Position numbers and translations under genes: made by a program
In this document: positions 28,712 to 37,424 of the stretch, piece by piece
Layout: each line of letters starts with the position of its first letter
Numbering within the stretch: position 1 is the stretch's first letter
NCBI RefSeq assembly: GCF_003416885.1
Contig: NZ_QVPD01000001.1
Coordinates: 309,813 to 373,812, forward strand
Direction: 5' to 3'
DNA length: 64,000 nucleotides
Source of the DNA: Cognatiluteimonas weifangensis
GTDB lineage: Bacteria > Pseudomonadota > Gammaproteobacteria > Xanthomonadales > Xanthomonadaceae
Notes under the pieces: model-generated
What the model saw: the letters and a program-made list of their open reading frames with translations, nothing else
Told to the model about the DNA's origin: nothing
Database searches by the model: none

Positions 28712-29893
28712 ATGACACTGTCCCCCACCCGCGCGGCACTGTGGCTCGCCGTCGCTGTCGCGCTCGCCCTGCCCGCGGCCGCCCAGGAATGGAGCGCCGC
28801 CCCGGAAACCAGGGCGCCGACCGCCGCGCAGCAGAAGGAACTCGATGCCGCACGCGCACAGCTCGACGCCGCCGCCAAGCGCTACGCCGAGCTGGTCCGC
28901 GCGTACGGCGGAGACGAGCCGGCCCGCTGGACGATCGAACAGCGCCTGCTGCGCAAACCGGTGATCGGCGTGGTGCTCGCGCCCGACGCCCAGGCCGGCG
29001 TGCGCATCGCCGGCGTCACCCCCGGCAGCGCAGCCGACGCGGCCGGCGTGAAAAGCGGCGACCGCATCGTCGCCATCGACGGCAAGGCGCTCGCCGGCAC
29101 CAGCGCCCCGGCGCGCGTGGAAGCCGCACGCGCCGCCATCGGCAGACACGACGTCGCATCCAAGGTGCAACTGCGCCTCTGGCGCGATGGCCGCGAACAG
29201 ACGGTCGCGGTGGCGCCGCGCGCAGGCGACCGGCTGATGTTCATCGGCCCTGAGGGCGAGATCGAACTGCGGCAAGCGCGCGTCGCGGCCGAGCATGCGC
29301 GCGCGCTGGCGAGCGAAGCCCTGCCGGCCGCGCGGCGCGCCGCGAGCGAGGCGCGCGCCGCCGCCGAGGCCGCGCGTGTCGCCGCGATCGCGCCGGAAGT
29401 ACGGCGCGAGATCATCCGCCTCGCACCGGGCAGCGATTGCCGGGGCGACGACTGCAAGTTCCCGGTGATCATGGAGGCGATGCGCTGGAACGGCCTCAAC
29501 CTGGCCTCGGTCGACGCCGGTCTCGGCCGGTATTTCGGCACCGACAAGGGCGTGCTGGTGCTCAGCACCGGCCCGGTGCTGGACGGGCTGCAGCCCGGCG
29601 ACGTGATCCGCAGCGTCGACGGCCAGCCGGTCGGCTCGCCGCGCGAGGTGATGGAGGCGCTGCGCGGCCGCGATACCGGCAGCAAGGTCGCCATCGGCTA
29701 CCTGCGCGACCGCAAGGCCGGCAGCGTGCAGGTCGCCGTGCCGGAACCGATGCAGTTCAGGATTCCCGCGCCGCCCGCACCGCCTGCGCCGCCCGCACCG
29801 CCTGCGCCTCCTGCGCCGCCGGCAGCACCCACGTCCGCGCCGTCTGCACCTCCCGTACCTCCCGCGCCGCTGCTGCCTCCGCCGATCGACTGA
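28712..29893 (+). CDS. Periplasmic protein with two PDZ domains
   Basis: 393 aa. Signal peptide (cleavage after AAA-QE, about residue 24), then PDZ 1 (about 85-170, GVRIAGVTPGSAADAAGVKS) and a charged helical segment (about 180-230). PDZ 2 (about 270-340, LVLSTGPVLDGLQPGDVI) precedes a C-terminal PAPPAPP tail. There is no trypsin-like or other protease domain, so it is not MucD/DegP. Placed 40 bp after the anti-sigma gene, it may sense unfolded outer-membrane proteins and signal to the anti-sigma factor (inference). Confidence 0.85.
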   Translation: MTLSPTRAALWLAVAVALALPAAAQEWSAAPETRAPTAAQQKELDAARAQLDAAAKRYAELVRAYGGDEPARWTIEQRLLRKPVIGVVLAPDAQAGVRIAGVTPGSAADAAGVKSGDRIVAIDGKALAGTSAPARVEAARAAIGRHDVASKVQLRLWRDGREQTVAVAPRAGDRLMFIGPEGEIELRQARVAAEHARALASEALPAARRAASEARAAAEAARVAAIAPEVRREIIRLAPGSDCRGDDCKFPVIMEAMRWNGLNLASVDAGLGRYFGTDKGVLVLSTGPVLDGLQPGDVIRSVDGQPVGSPREVMEALRGRDTGSKVAIGYLRDRKAGSVQVAVPEPMQFRIPAPPAPPAPPAPPAPPAPPAAPTSAPSAPPVPPAPLLPPPID

Positions 29894-29902
29894 CGGTAGG
29901 AT

Positions 29903-29927
29903 GGGGGCTCCGCAGCACGGAGCCCCC
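29903..29927 (+). promoter_or_regulatory. Perfect hairpin abutting the aldo/keto reductase start
   Basis: GGGGGCTCCG (29903-29912) and CGGAGCCCCC (29918-29927) form a 10-bp stem with a 5-nt loop; the start codon begins at 29929. The stem occupies the SD position and no T-run follows, so it would mask initiation rather than terminate. Confidence 0.55.
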
Positions 29928-29928
29928 C

Positions 29929-30903
29929 ATGCAATACCGCCGCCTCGGATCCTCCGGCCTGCAGCTTTCCGCGCTGTCCTTCGGCGCCTGGGTCACCTTC
30001 GGCAACAAGGTCGGGCGCGGCGCGGCGCGCGAGATGATCGCCGCGGCCTGGGACCACGGCGTCAACTTCTTCGACAACGCCGAGGCCTACGCCAACGGCG
30101 AGGCCGAGCGGGTGATGGGCGACGCGATCGCCGACCTGCGCCTGCCGCGCGACGGTTTCTGCGTCTCCAGCAAGGTGTTCTTCGGCGCCGTCCGCGAACC
30201 GCGGCCGACCCAGAAAGGCCTGTCGCGCAAGCACGTGGTCGACGCCTGCCACGACGCGCTGCGGCGCCTGCGGGTGGACTACCTGGACCTGTACTTCTGC
30301 CACCGCCCCGACCCGGACACGCCGATCGAGGAGACGGTGCGCGCGATGGACGGCCTGGTGCAGCAGGGCAAGGTGCTGTACTGGGGCACGTCCGAGTGGT
30401 CGGCGGCGCAGATCCGCGAGGCGCACAAGATCGCGCGCCTGCGCAACCTGCAACCGCCGACGATGGAGCAGCCGCAGTACAACCTGCTGCACCGCGAACG
30501 GGTGGAACTGGAGTACGCGCCGCTGTACGCCGAATTCGGCATGGGCACCACGGTGTGGTCGCCGCTGGCCTCGGGCCTGCTCACCGGCAAGTACAACAAC
30601 GGCGTGCGCAGCGAGGGCCGCCTGGCGCAGGACGGCTACGGCTGGCTGCAGCGGATGGTGATCGGCGAGTCGAAGGAGCGGCGGATCGAGCGCGCGCGCA
30701 AGTTCACCGCGCTGGCGCGCGAGCTCGGACTGGCGCCGGCGCCACTGGCGATCGCCTGGTGCCTGCGCAACCCGCACGTGTCGACGGTGATGCTGGGCGC
30801 CTCGCGCGCCGAGCAGCTGGCGGAAAACCTCGAGGCGCTCGCGGTGCTGGAGCGCCTGGACGATGCCGCGTGGAAGCGGCTGGAGGCGGCAACGGCCGCC
30901 TGA
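29929..30903 (+). CDS. Aldo/keto reductase (Kv-beta-like subfamily)
   Basis: 324 aa. An NADPH-dependent (beta/alpha)8 barrel reducing aldehydes or ketones. Catalytic residues are visible: Asp/Tyr in FFDNAEAY, Lys in SSKVFFG, His in YFCHRPD. NADP contacts lie near WSPLASGLLTGKY and in the C-terminal LGASRAEQLAENL. The sequence is close to the voltage-gated K+ channel beta-subunit type. Start ATG 29929 is set by homology to other AKRs (MQYRRLGSSGL); its leader is a hairpin. Probably its own transcription unit. Confidence 0.93.
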   Translation: MQYRRLGSSGLQLSALSFGAWVTFGNKVGRGAAREMIAAAWDHGVNFFDNAEAYANGEAERVMGDAIADLRLPRDGFCVSSKVFFGAVREPRPTQKGLSRKHVVDACHDALRRLRVDYLDLYFCHRPDPDTPIEETVRAMDGLVQQGKVLYWGTSEWSAAQIREAHKIARLRNLQPPTMEQPQYNLLHRERVELEYAPLYAEFGMGTTVWSPLASGLLTGKYNNGVRSEGRLAQDGYGWLQRMVIGESKERRIERARKFTALARELGLAPAPLAIAWCLRNPHVSTVMLGASRAEQLAENLEALAVLERLDDAAWKRLEAATAA

Positions 30904-31348
30904 AGGGCGCCCTTCCTCCGCCGCGTCGGCAGGTTCGGCCGCACGCGACACGGCAGGGTGGGAGTGCGGCGGGCACGGGCCATACGCCGCCGCGTGCACG
31001 ACTGCCGCTTCGCCGGCCCCTCATCCGCCTTCGGCACCTTCTCCCCGCACGCGGGGAAAAGGAACGGCATTGCCCTCGCCCCGCTTGCGGGGAGAGGGAC
31101 AGGTTCGCGTAGCGAACCAGGGTGAGGGGTGCGGCTTTTATCGGCCCGGCCAGCGCATCGTGCCGGTGGGCGCGATGTTCCGCCGGCCCCTCATCCGCCT
31201 TCGGCACCTTCTCCCCGCACGCGGGGAGAAGGCACGGCGTGCCGCTTGTCTTGTCACCTAATCCTGCGAGCCGCCGGAGGAGAGGCGGATTTCCCTTCGC
31301 CCCGCGCAGCGGGGAGAAGGTGGCGCGCAGCGCCGGATGAGGGGCGGC
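30904..31348. repeat. Gene-free array of CCGC/GCGG hairpin repeats
   Basis: Between the reductase and sucD. At least four copies of the short family with core CCCCTCATCCGCC and CTTCTCCCCGC-GCGGGGAG lie at about 31012-31061, 31072-31139, 31182-31232 and, reversed, 31292-31347. No gene seen. Confidence 0.85.
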
Positions 31349-32221
31349 TTACCCCAGGCGCTTGGCGATCGCCGCGCCGAGGTCGCCCGGCGACTTGACC
31401 GTGGTGACGCCGGCCTTTTCCATCGCCGCGAACTTGCCGGCGGCGGTGCCGGTGCCGCCGGAGGCGATCGCGCCGGCGTGGCCCATGCGCTTGCCCTTGG
31501 GCGCCGAGGCGCCGGCGATGAAGCCGACCACCGGCTTGGTCACGTACTCGGCGATGAACTCGGCGGCTTCTTCCTCGGCGCTGCCACCGATCTCGCCGAC
31601 CATGATGATGCCTTCGGTCTGCGGGTCGTCCTGGAACAGCTTCAGGCAGTCGATGAAGTTCAGGCCGTTGATCGGATCGCCACCGATGCCGATCACCGTC
31701 GACTGGCCGAGGCCGGCGTCGGTGGTCTGCTTCACGGCTTCATAGGTCAGCGTGCCCGAGCGCGACACGATCGCGACCTTGCCCGGCTTGTGGATGTGCC
31801 CCGGCATGATCCCGATCTTGCACTCGCCCGGGGTGATGATGCCCGGGCAGTTGGGGCCAACCAGGACCACGTCCTCGTAACCCTTCAGCGTGTTCTTGAC
31901 CCGCAGCATGTCCAGCACCGGGATGCCCTCGGTGATGGCGACGATCACCTTGATGCCGGCGTCGGCCGCTTCCAGGATCGCGTCGGCCGCGTACGGCGGC
32001 GGCACGTAGATGACGGAGGCATCGGCGCCGGTCTCGGCGACCGCGTCGGCGACGGTGTCGAACACCGGCAGGCCCAGGTGCTCGCTGCCGCCCTTGCCCG
32101 GGGTGACGCCGCCGACGACCTTGGTGCCGTAGTCGAGCATCTGCTCGGCGTGGAAGGTGCCCTGGGTGCCGGTGAAGCCCTGGACGATGACCTTGGTGTT
32201 CTTGTTGACCAAAACGGACAT
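31349..32221 (-). CDS. sucD: Succinyl-CoA synthetase alpha subunit
   Basis: 290 aa. With SucC it interconverts succinyl-CoA and succinate with ATP/GTP synthesis in the TCA cycle. The CoA-binding N-terminus ([14 protein letters not shown]) and the phosphohistidine loop (RMGHAGAI, His at about 248) are present. It lies 164 bp downstream of sucC on the same strand. Confidence 0.98.
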   Translation of the reverse strand: MSVLVNKNTKVIVQGFTGTQGTFHAEQMLDYGTKVVGGVTPGKGGSEHLGLPVFDTVADAVAETGADASVIYVPPPYAADAILEAADAGIKVIVAITEGIPVLDMLRVKNTLKGYEDVVLVGPNCPGIITPGECKIGIMPGHIHKPGKVAIVSRSGTLTYEAVKQTTDAGLGQSTVIGIGGDPINGLNFIDCLKLFQDDPQTEGIIMVGEIGGSAEEEAAEFIAEYVTKPVVGFIAGASAPKGKRMGHAGAIASGGTGTAAGKFAAMEKAGVTTVKSPGDLGAAIAKRLG

Positions 32222-32385
32222 TCTTGGAATCCCTTTGAGTGTGCGTGCCCGTGGCTTCGGACACGTCGGACAAGGCTTGAAGCGCCTTGTCCGTCAGGAG
32301 TTGCTTCCACATCCCCCACCTTGCCGCTTCGCGGCAAGGTCGCCCCCTCGACTCAAGGGGGCTGGAAGCGGGAACAAACGCATGG

Positions 32386-33555
<1,170 letters not shown>

Positions 33556-33973
33556 CGATCGTCCAGCGGGAATAAGGGGACGCCCGCGGGCAATGTCCGG
33601 GGGGCGGTCGCGGGGACCGGCCGGCAGTGGAAGCGCGAGCGGAACCGCCATTGTCGCGCAAGCGCCGGCCCCGGGCAAAACCGGGGCCGGATCCCTGCGC
33701 CACCACGCGGCCTCCCACGACCCCCGTTCGCCCTGAGCGTAGCGAAGCGGAGTCGAAGGGCTCTGGCCGCTTGCGTCACGCTGTCCGGCCCTTCGACTCC
33801 GGCCCTTCGGGCCTACGCTCAGGGCGAATGGAATACGAGCACGCTTCCAGTCCCGGTCCCGGTTCCGGCGGCCTACGCTCAGAGCAAACGGGAGCCCGGT
33901 GCGCCTGGCGTAATCGCCCTGCACCGGCCGCCTATACTCGCGACGACACCGCCCAGGCCCGGACACCCGCCCC
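33556..33973. repeat. sucC-pilS divergent interval with REP-like repeats
   Basis: No gene. A REP-like unit (CCCTGAGCGTAGCGAAG core) at 33726-33761 is followed by an inverted copy at about 33789-33830 (CTACGCTCAGGGCGAA) and a decayed partial at about 33870-33892. The first two can pair into a long hairpin. Confidence 0.75.
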
Positions 33974-35587
33974 TTGCCGCCCAGCCCCGCCACCGCGCGC
34001 CGGACCGATACGCTCGCCCTCGCCGACGCCCAGCGCCGCGACCTGTATTTCTTCAGCCTGTACCGCGTGTTCGAGGCGGCACTGCTGGCGCTGGTGCTGT
34101 TCAGCCCGGCCGGGGCGCTGATCGGCGAGCCGCGGCACCCGCTGCTGGGCAAGGCCACCACCCTGGTCTACCTGGTCGCCGCGGCCGCGCTGCTGTACTG
34201 GGCGCAGCGCCGGCGCGCGCTGCGCGGGCAGGTGCTGGTCGGGACCACGCTCGACATCCTCGCCGCCTCCCTGGCGATCCACTCGCTGCCGCTGGCCGCG
34301 CCCGGCATCGCGCTGATGCTGCTGTTCAACGTCGGCGCCGCGGCGCTGATCCTGCCGCTGCGCTACGGCCTGGGCGCCGGCGCCCTGGCCGGCGTGGGCG
34401 TGCTGGCCGAGTTCGTCTGGAGCACCCTGTTCGATGCCGACACCGGCCGTCCGCTGGCCGAACGCGTGATGTTCGCGGTCAGCTACCTGTCGATCGCGAT
34501 GCTGACCTACCTGCTGGGCCGGCAGATGCGCGAAAGCCAGGCGCTGGCCGCGCGCCGCGGCGCCGAGGTCGCCGACCTGGCCGCGATCAACGAGCTGATC
34601 ATCCGCCGCATGCGCACCGGCGTGCTGCTGGTCGACGGCGAGGGCCGCATCCGCCTGGCCAACGAGGCCGCGCTGCTGCTGCTGGGCGAGAGCGAGGGCG
34701 AGCGCGACCTGACCCGGGTCGCGCCCGACCTGGCGCGCCGTCTGCGCACCTGGCTGCGCGACGGCAAGCCCGACGACACCCCGCTGCGTTTCGGCAGCGA
34801 GCAGATCGAGGTGCTGCCGCGCTTCGCCCGGCTGCTGGCGCAGGGCGACACCGCGCTGGTGTTCCTGGACGACACCTCGCTGGTCTCGCGCCGCGCCGAG
34901 TCGATGACCCTGGCCACGCTCGGCCGCTTCTCCGCCAGCCTCGCCCACGAGATCCGCAATCCGCTGGCGGCGATCAGCTACGCCACCCAGCTGCTGGAGG
35001 AATCGGACGACATCAACGCCGCCGACCGCCGCCTGCTGCAGATCATCCACCAGCAGTGCCTGCGCACCAACGGCATCGTCGAGAGCGTGCTCGGGCTGGC
35101 CCGACGCGAGCGCGCCAGCGCCGAGCACGTCGACCTGGCGGCGTTCGCGCGGCGCTTCGTCGACGATTACCGGCAGACCTTGCCGCCGGAATCGGGCAGC
35201 GTGCAGGTCGGCGGCGAGCCGACGCCGGTGGCGGCGATGGTGGACCCGCGCCACCTGCAGCAGGTGCTGACCGTGCTGGTACAAAACGCCCTCACCTACG
35301 GCCACCTGCCGACCGAACCGGCACGGGTGACACTGGCCGTGCACGCGAGCACCGGCGCCCCGACGATCGACGTCCTCGACCGCGGCCCGGGCATCCCCGA
35401 GGGCGCCCGCGGCAGCCTGTTCCGTCCGTTCTTCACCACCTCCGAGCACGGCACCGGTCTGGGCCTGTACATCGCCCGCGAGCTGTGCCGCGCCAACGAA
35501 GCGACCCTGGACTACGTCTCCGTGGCCGGCGGCGGCAGCTGCTTCCGCATCACCCTGCCGGGCCCGCACACCCTGCTGCCGGCATAA
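33974..35587 (+). CDS. pilS: Type IV pilus sensor histidine kinase PilS
   Basis: 537 aa. About six membrane helices (residues 25-185), then a PAS-like segment (about 200-310), a HisKA domain with phospho-acceptor His325 in LAHEIRNPL, and an HATPase domain ([26 protein letters not shown]). By family it controls PilR and hence pilA transcription in response to pilin levels in the membrane. The start is a TTG at 33974 in the available frame; a different non-ATG start is possible. pilR follows after an unusual 378-bp repeat-filled gap. Confidence 0.93.
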   Translation: MPPSPATARRTDTLALADAQRRDLYFFSLYRVFEAALLALVLFSPAGALIGEPRHPLLGKATTLVYLVAAAALLYWAQRRRALRGQVLVGTTLDILAASLAIHSLPLAAPGIALMLLFNVGAAALILPLRYGLGAGALAGVGVLAEFVWSTLFDADTGRPLAERVMFAVSYLSIAMLTYLLGRQMRESQALAARRGAEVADLAAINELIIRRMRTGVLLVDGEGRIRLANEAALLLLGESEGERDLTRVAPDLARRLRTWLRDGKPDDTPLRFGSEQIEVLPRFARLLAQGDTALVFLDDTSLVSRRAESMTLATLGRFSASLAHEIRNPLAAISYATQLLEESDDINAADRRLLQIIHQQCLRTNGIVESVLGLARRERASAEHVDLAAFARRFVDDYRQTLPPESGSVQVGGEPTPVAAMVDPRHLQQVLTVLVQNALTYGHLPTEPARVTLAVHASTGAPTIDVLDRGPGIPEGARGSLFRPFFTTSEHGTGLGLYIARELCRANEATLDYVSVAGGGSCFRITLPGPHTLLPA

Positions 35588-35965
35588 CCACCGGCGCACG
35601 GCCCCGCCGTGAGCCGCCGTTCCCTTCTCCCCGTGAGCCGCTCCCCCTTCTCCCCGCAAGCCGCTTCCCCTTCTCCCCGTGAGCCAGCGTCTCCTTCTCC
35701 CCGCCTGCGGGGAGAAGGTGCCCGCAGGGCGGATGAGGGGCCGGCGAAGCGACTGCACCAACCCGCGCGACGCACCAACCGCGCCGGCAAAAGCCGCACC
35801 CCTCACCCTGGTTCGCTCCGCGAACCTGTCCCTCTCCCCGCAAGCGGGGGCGAGGGGCGCCGCAAGCGGGGCGAGGAGGAGCCGCCTGCGGGGCGCGGGG
35901 CAGACCGCCGCCCCGCCCGGAAGTCATACTTGGCCCCTGTGCCGCGCATCCGCTAAGGTGCGCGC
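35588..35965. repeat. Hairpin-repeat array separating pilS and pilR
   Basis: No gene. Several partial copies of the CCTTCTCCCCGC family lie at about 35621-35747, followed by a reversed block (about 35794-35900) ending in GCAAGCGGGGCGAGG. These genes are usually adjacent or overlapping in related bacteria. Confidence 0.8.
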
Positions 35966-37411
35966 ATGAGCGAAATCCGCGGCGCCACCCAAAGCGCACT
36001 GATCGTCGACGACGAGCAGGACATCCGCGAACTGCTGGTGCTCACCCTGGGCCGCATGGGCCTGCGCACCGACACCGCCGCCACCCTCGCCGCCGCGCGC
36101 GCGCAGCTGGCCCAGGGCGGCAGCTACGACCTGTGCCTGACCGACATGCGCCTGCCCGACGGCTCCGGCCTCGAACTGGTCGCCGAGATCAGCGCCCGTC
36201 ACCCCGAAATCCCCACCGCGGTAGTCACTGCCTACGGCAACGTCGAGGCCGCGGTCGAGGCGCTCAAGGCCGGCGCCTTCGACTTCGTCAACAAGCCGGT
36301 GGACATCAACGTCCTGCGCGGCCTGGTCAAGCACGCGCTGGACCTGGGCCTGCGCCGACGCGAGGAGGCCGACCGCAACCACCACGAAGTCGGCCTCGGC
36401 CGCCTGCGTGGCGACTCCCCGGCGATGCAGGCGCTGCGCGCCACCGTCGCCAAGGTCGCGCGCAGCCAGGCGCCGATCGCCATCACCGGCGAGTCCGGCG
36501 TGGGCAAGGAGCTGGTCGCCCGCACCATCCATGCCGAAGGCGGCCGCGCCAAGGGCCCGTTCGTGCCGGTCAACTGCGGCGCGATCCCGGCCGAGCTGAT
36601 GGAAAGCGAATTCTTCGGCCACAAGAAAGGCAGCTTCACCGGCGCCCATGCCGACAAGGCCGGGCTGTTCCAGGCCGCCGACGGCGGCACCCTGTTCCTG
36701 GACGAGATCGCCGAGCTGCCGCTGCCGATGCAGGTCAAGCTGCTGCGCGCGATCCAGGAAAAATCGGTGCGCCCGGTCGGCGCCGCGGTCGAGATCCCGG
36801 TGGACGTGCGCATCCTCAGCGCCACCCACAAGGACCTGGGCGCGCTGGTCGCCAACGGCACCTTCCGCCACGACCTGTACTACCGCATCAACGTGATCGA
36901 GCTGCGGGTACCGCCGCTGCGCGAGCGCCGCCAGGACCTGCCGCAACTGGCCGCCGGGATCCTCGCGCGCCTGGCCCGCGAACAGGGCCGCGCCGCGCCG
37001 GCGCTGGGCGACGACGCCCTGGCCGCGCTGCTGGCCTATCCCTTCCCCGGCAACGTGCGCGAACTGGAGAACATCCTCGAGCGCGCCCTGGCCCTGGCCG
37101 ACGGCGAGCGCATCGACGCCGACGCCCTGCGCCTGCCGACCGCGCCGCCGGCCCCCACGCCGGCCACGACGGCCGCCCCCGCGCACGCCCCGGCACCTGC
37201 GGCCGCGCCCTCCGCCCCGCGCGACCCGCGCACCGTCAGCCCCTACGAAAGCGCCACCACCGCCCTGCCCTCCTACATCGAGGAGATCGAGCGCCAGGCC
37301 ATCGAACAGGCGCTGCAGGAGAACCGCTACAACAAGACCCGCGCCGCCGCCGCGCTGGGCATCACCTTCCGCGCGCTGCGCTACAAGCTGAAGAAGCTCG
37401 GGATCGATTGA
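35966..37411 (+). CDS. pilR: Sigma-54-dependent response regulator PilR
   Basis: 481 aa. The receiver domain (1-125) has phospho-acceptor Asp60 in LTDMRLPD. The AAA+ domain has Walker A GESGVGKE at 175-182 and the sigma-54 contact loop GSFTGA at 222-227. A Pro/Ala linker (about 392-425) leads to a Fis-type helix-turn-helix (NKTRAAAALGITFRALRYKL). It activates sigma-54 promoters; the pilA promoter in this window is the obvious target. Confidence 0.97.
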   Translation: MSEIRGATQSALIVDDEQDIRELLVLTLGRMGLRTDTAATLAAARAQLAQGGSYDLCLTDMRLPDGSGLELVAEISARHPEIPTAVVTAYGNVEAAVEALKAGAFDFVNKPVDINVLRGLVKHALDLGLRRREEADRNHHEVGLGRLRGDSPAMQALRATVAKVARSQAPIAITGESGVGKELVARTIHAEGGRAKGPFVPVNCGAIPAELMESEFFGHKKGSFTGAHADKAGLFQAADGGTLFLDEIAELPLPMQVKLLRAIQEKSVRPVGAAVEIPVDVRILSATHKDLGALVANGTFRHDLYYRINVIELRVPPLRERRQDLPQLAAGILARLAREQGRAAPALGDDALAALLAYPFPGNVRELENILERALALADGERIDADALRLPTAPPAPTPATTAAPAHAPAPAAAPSAPRDPRTVSPYESATTALPSYIEEIERQAIEQALQENRYNKTRAAAALGITFRALRYKLKKLGID

Positions 37412-37424
37412 GCGGAGCGGCGCC

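Noticed and set aside
28712..29893. MucD/DegP protease
   Set aside because: PDZ domains are present but the His-Asp-Ser trypsin-like domain is missing.
33974..37411. Generic NtrB/NtrC pair instead of PilS/PilR
   Set aside because: The multi-helix N-terminus of the kinase and the adjacent pilA with a sigma-54 promoter favour PilS/PilR; no glnA is nearby.
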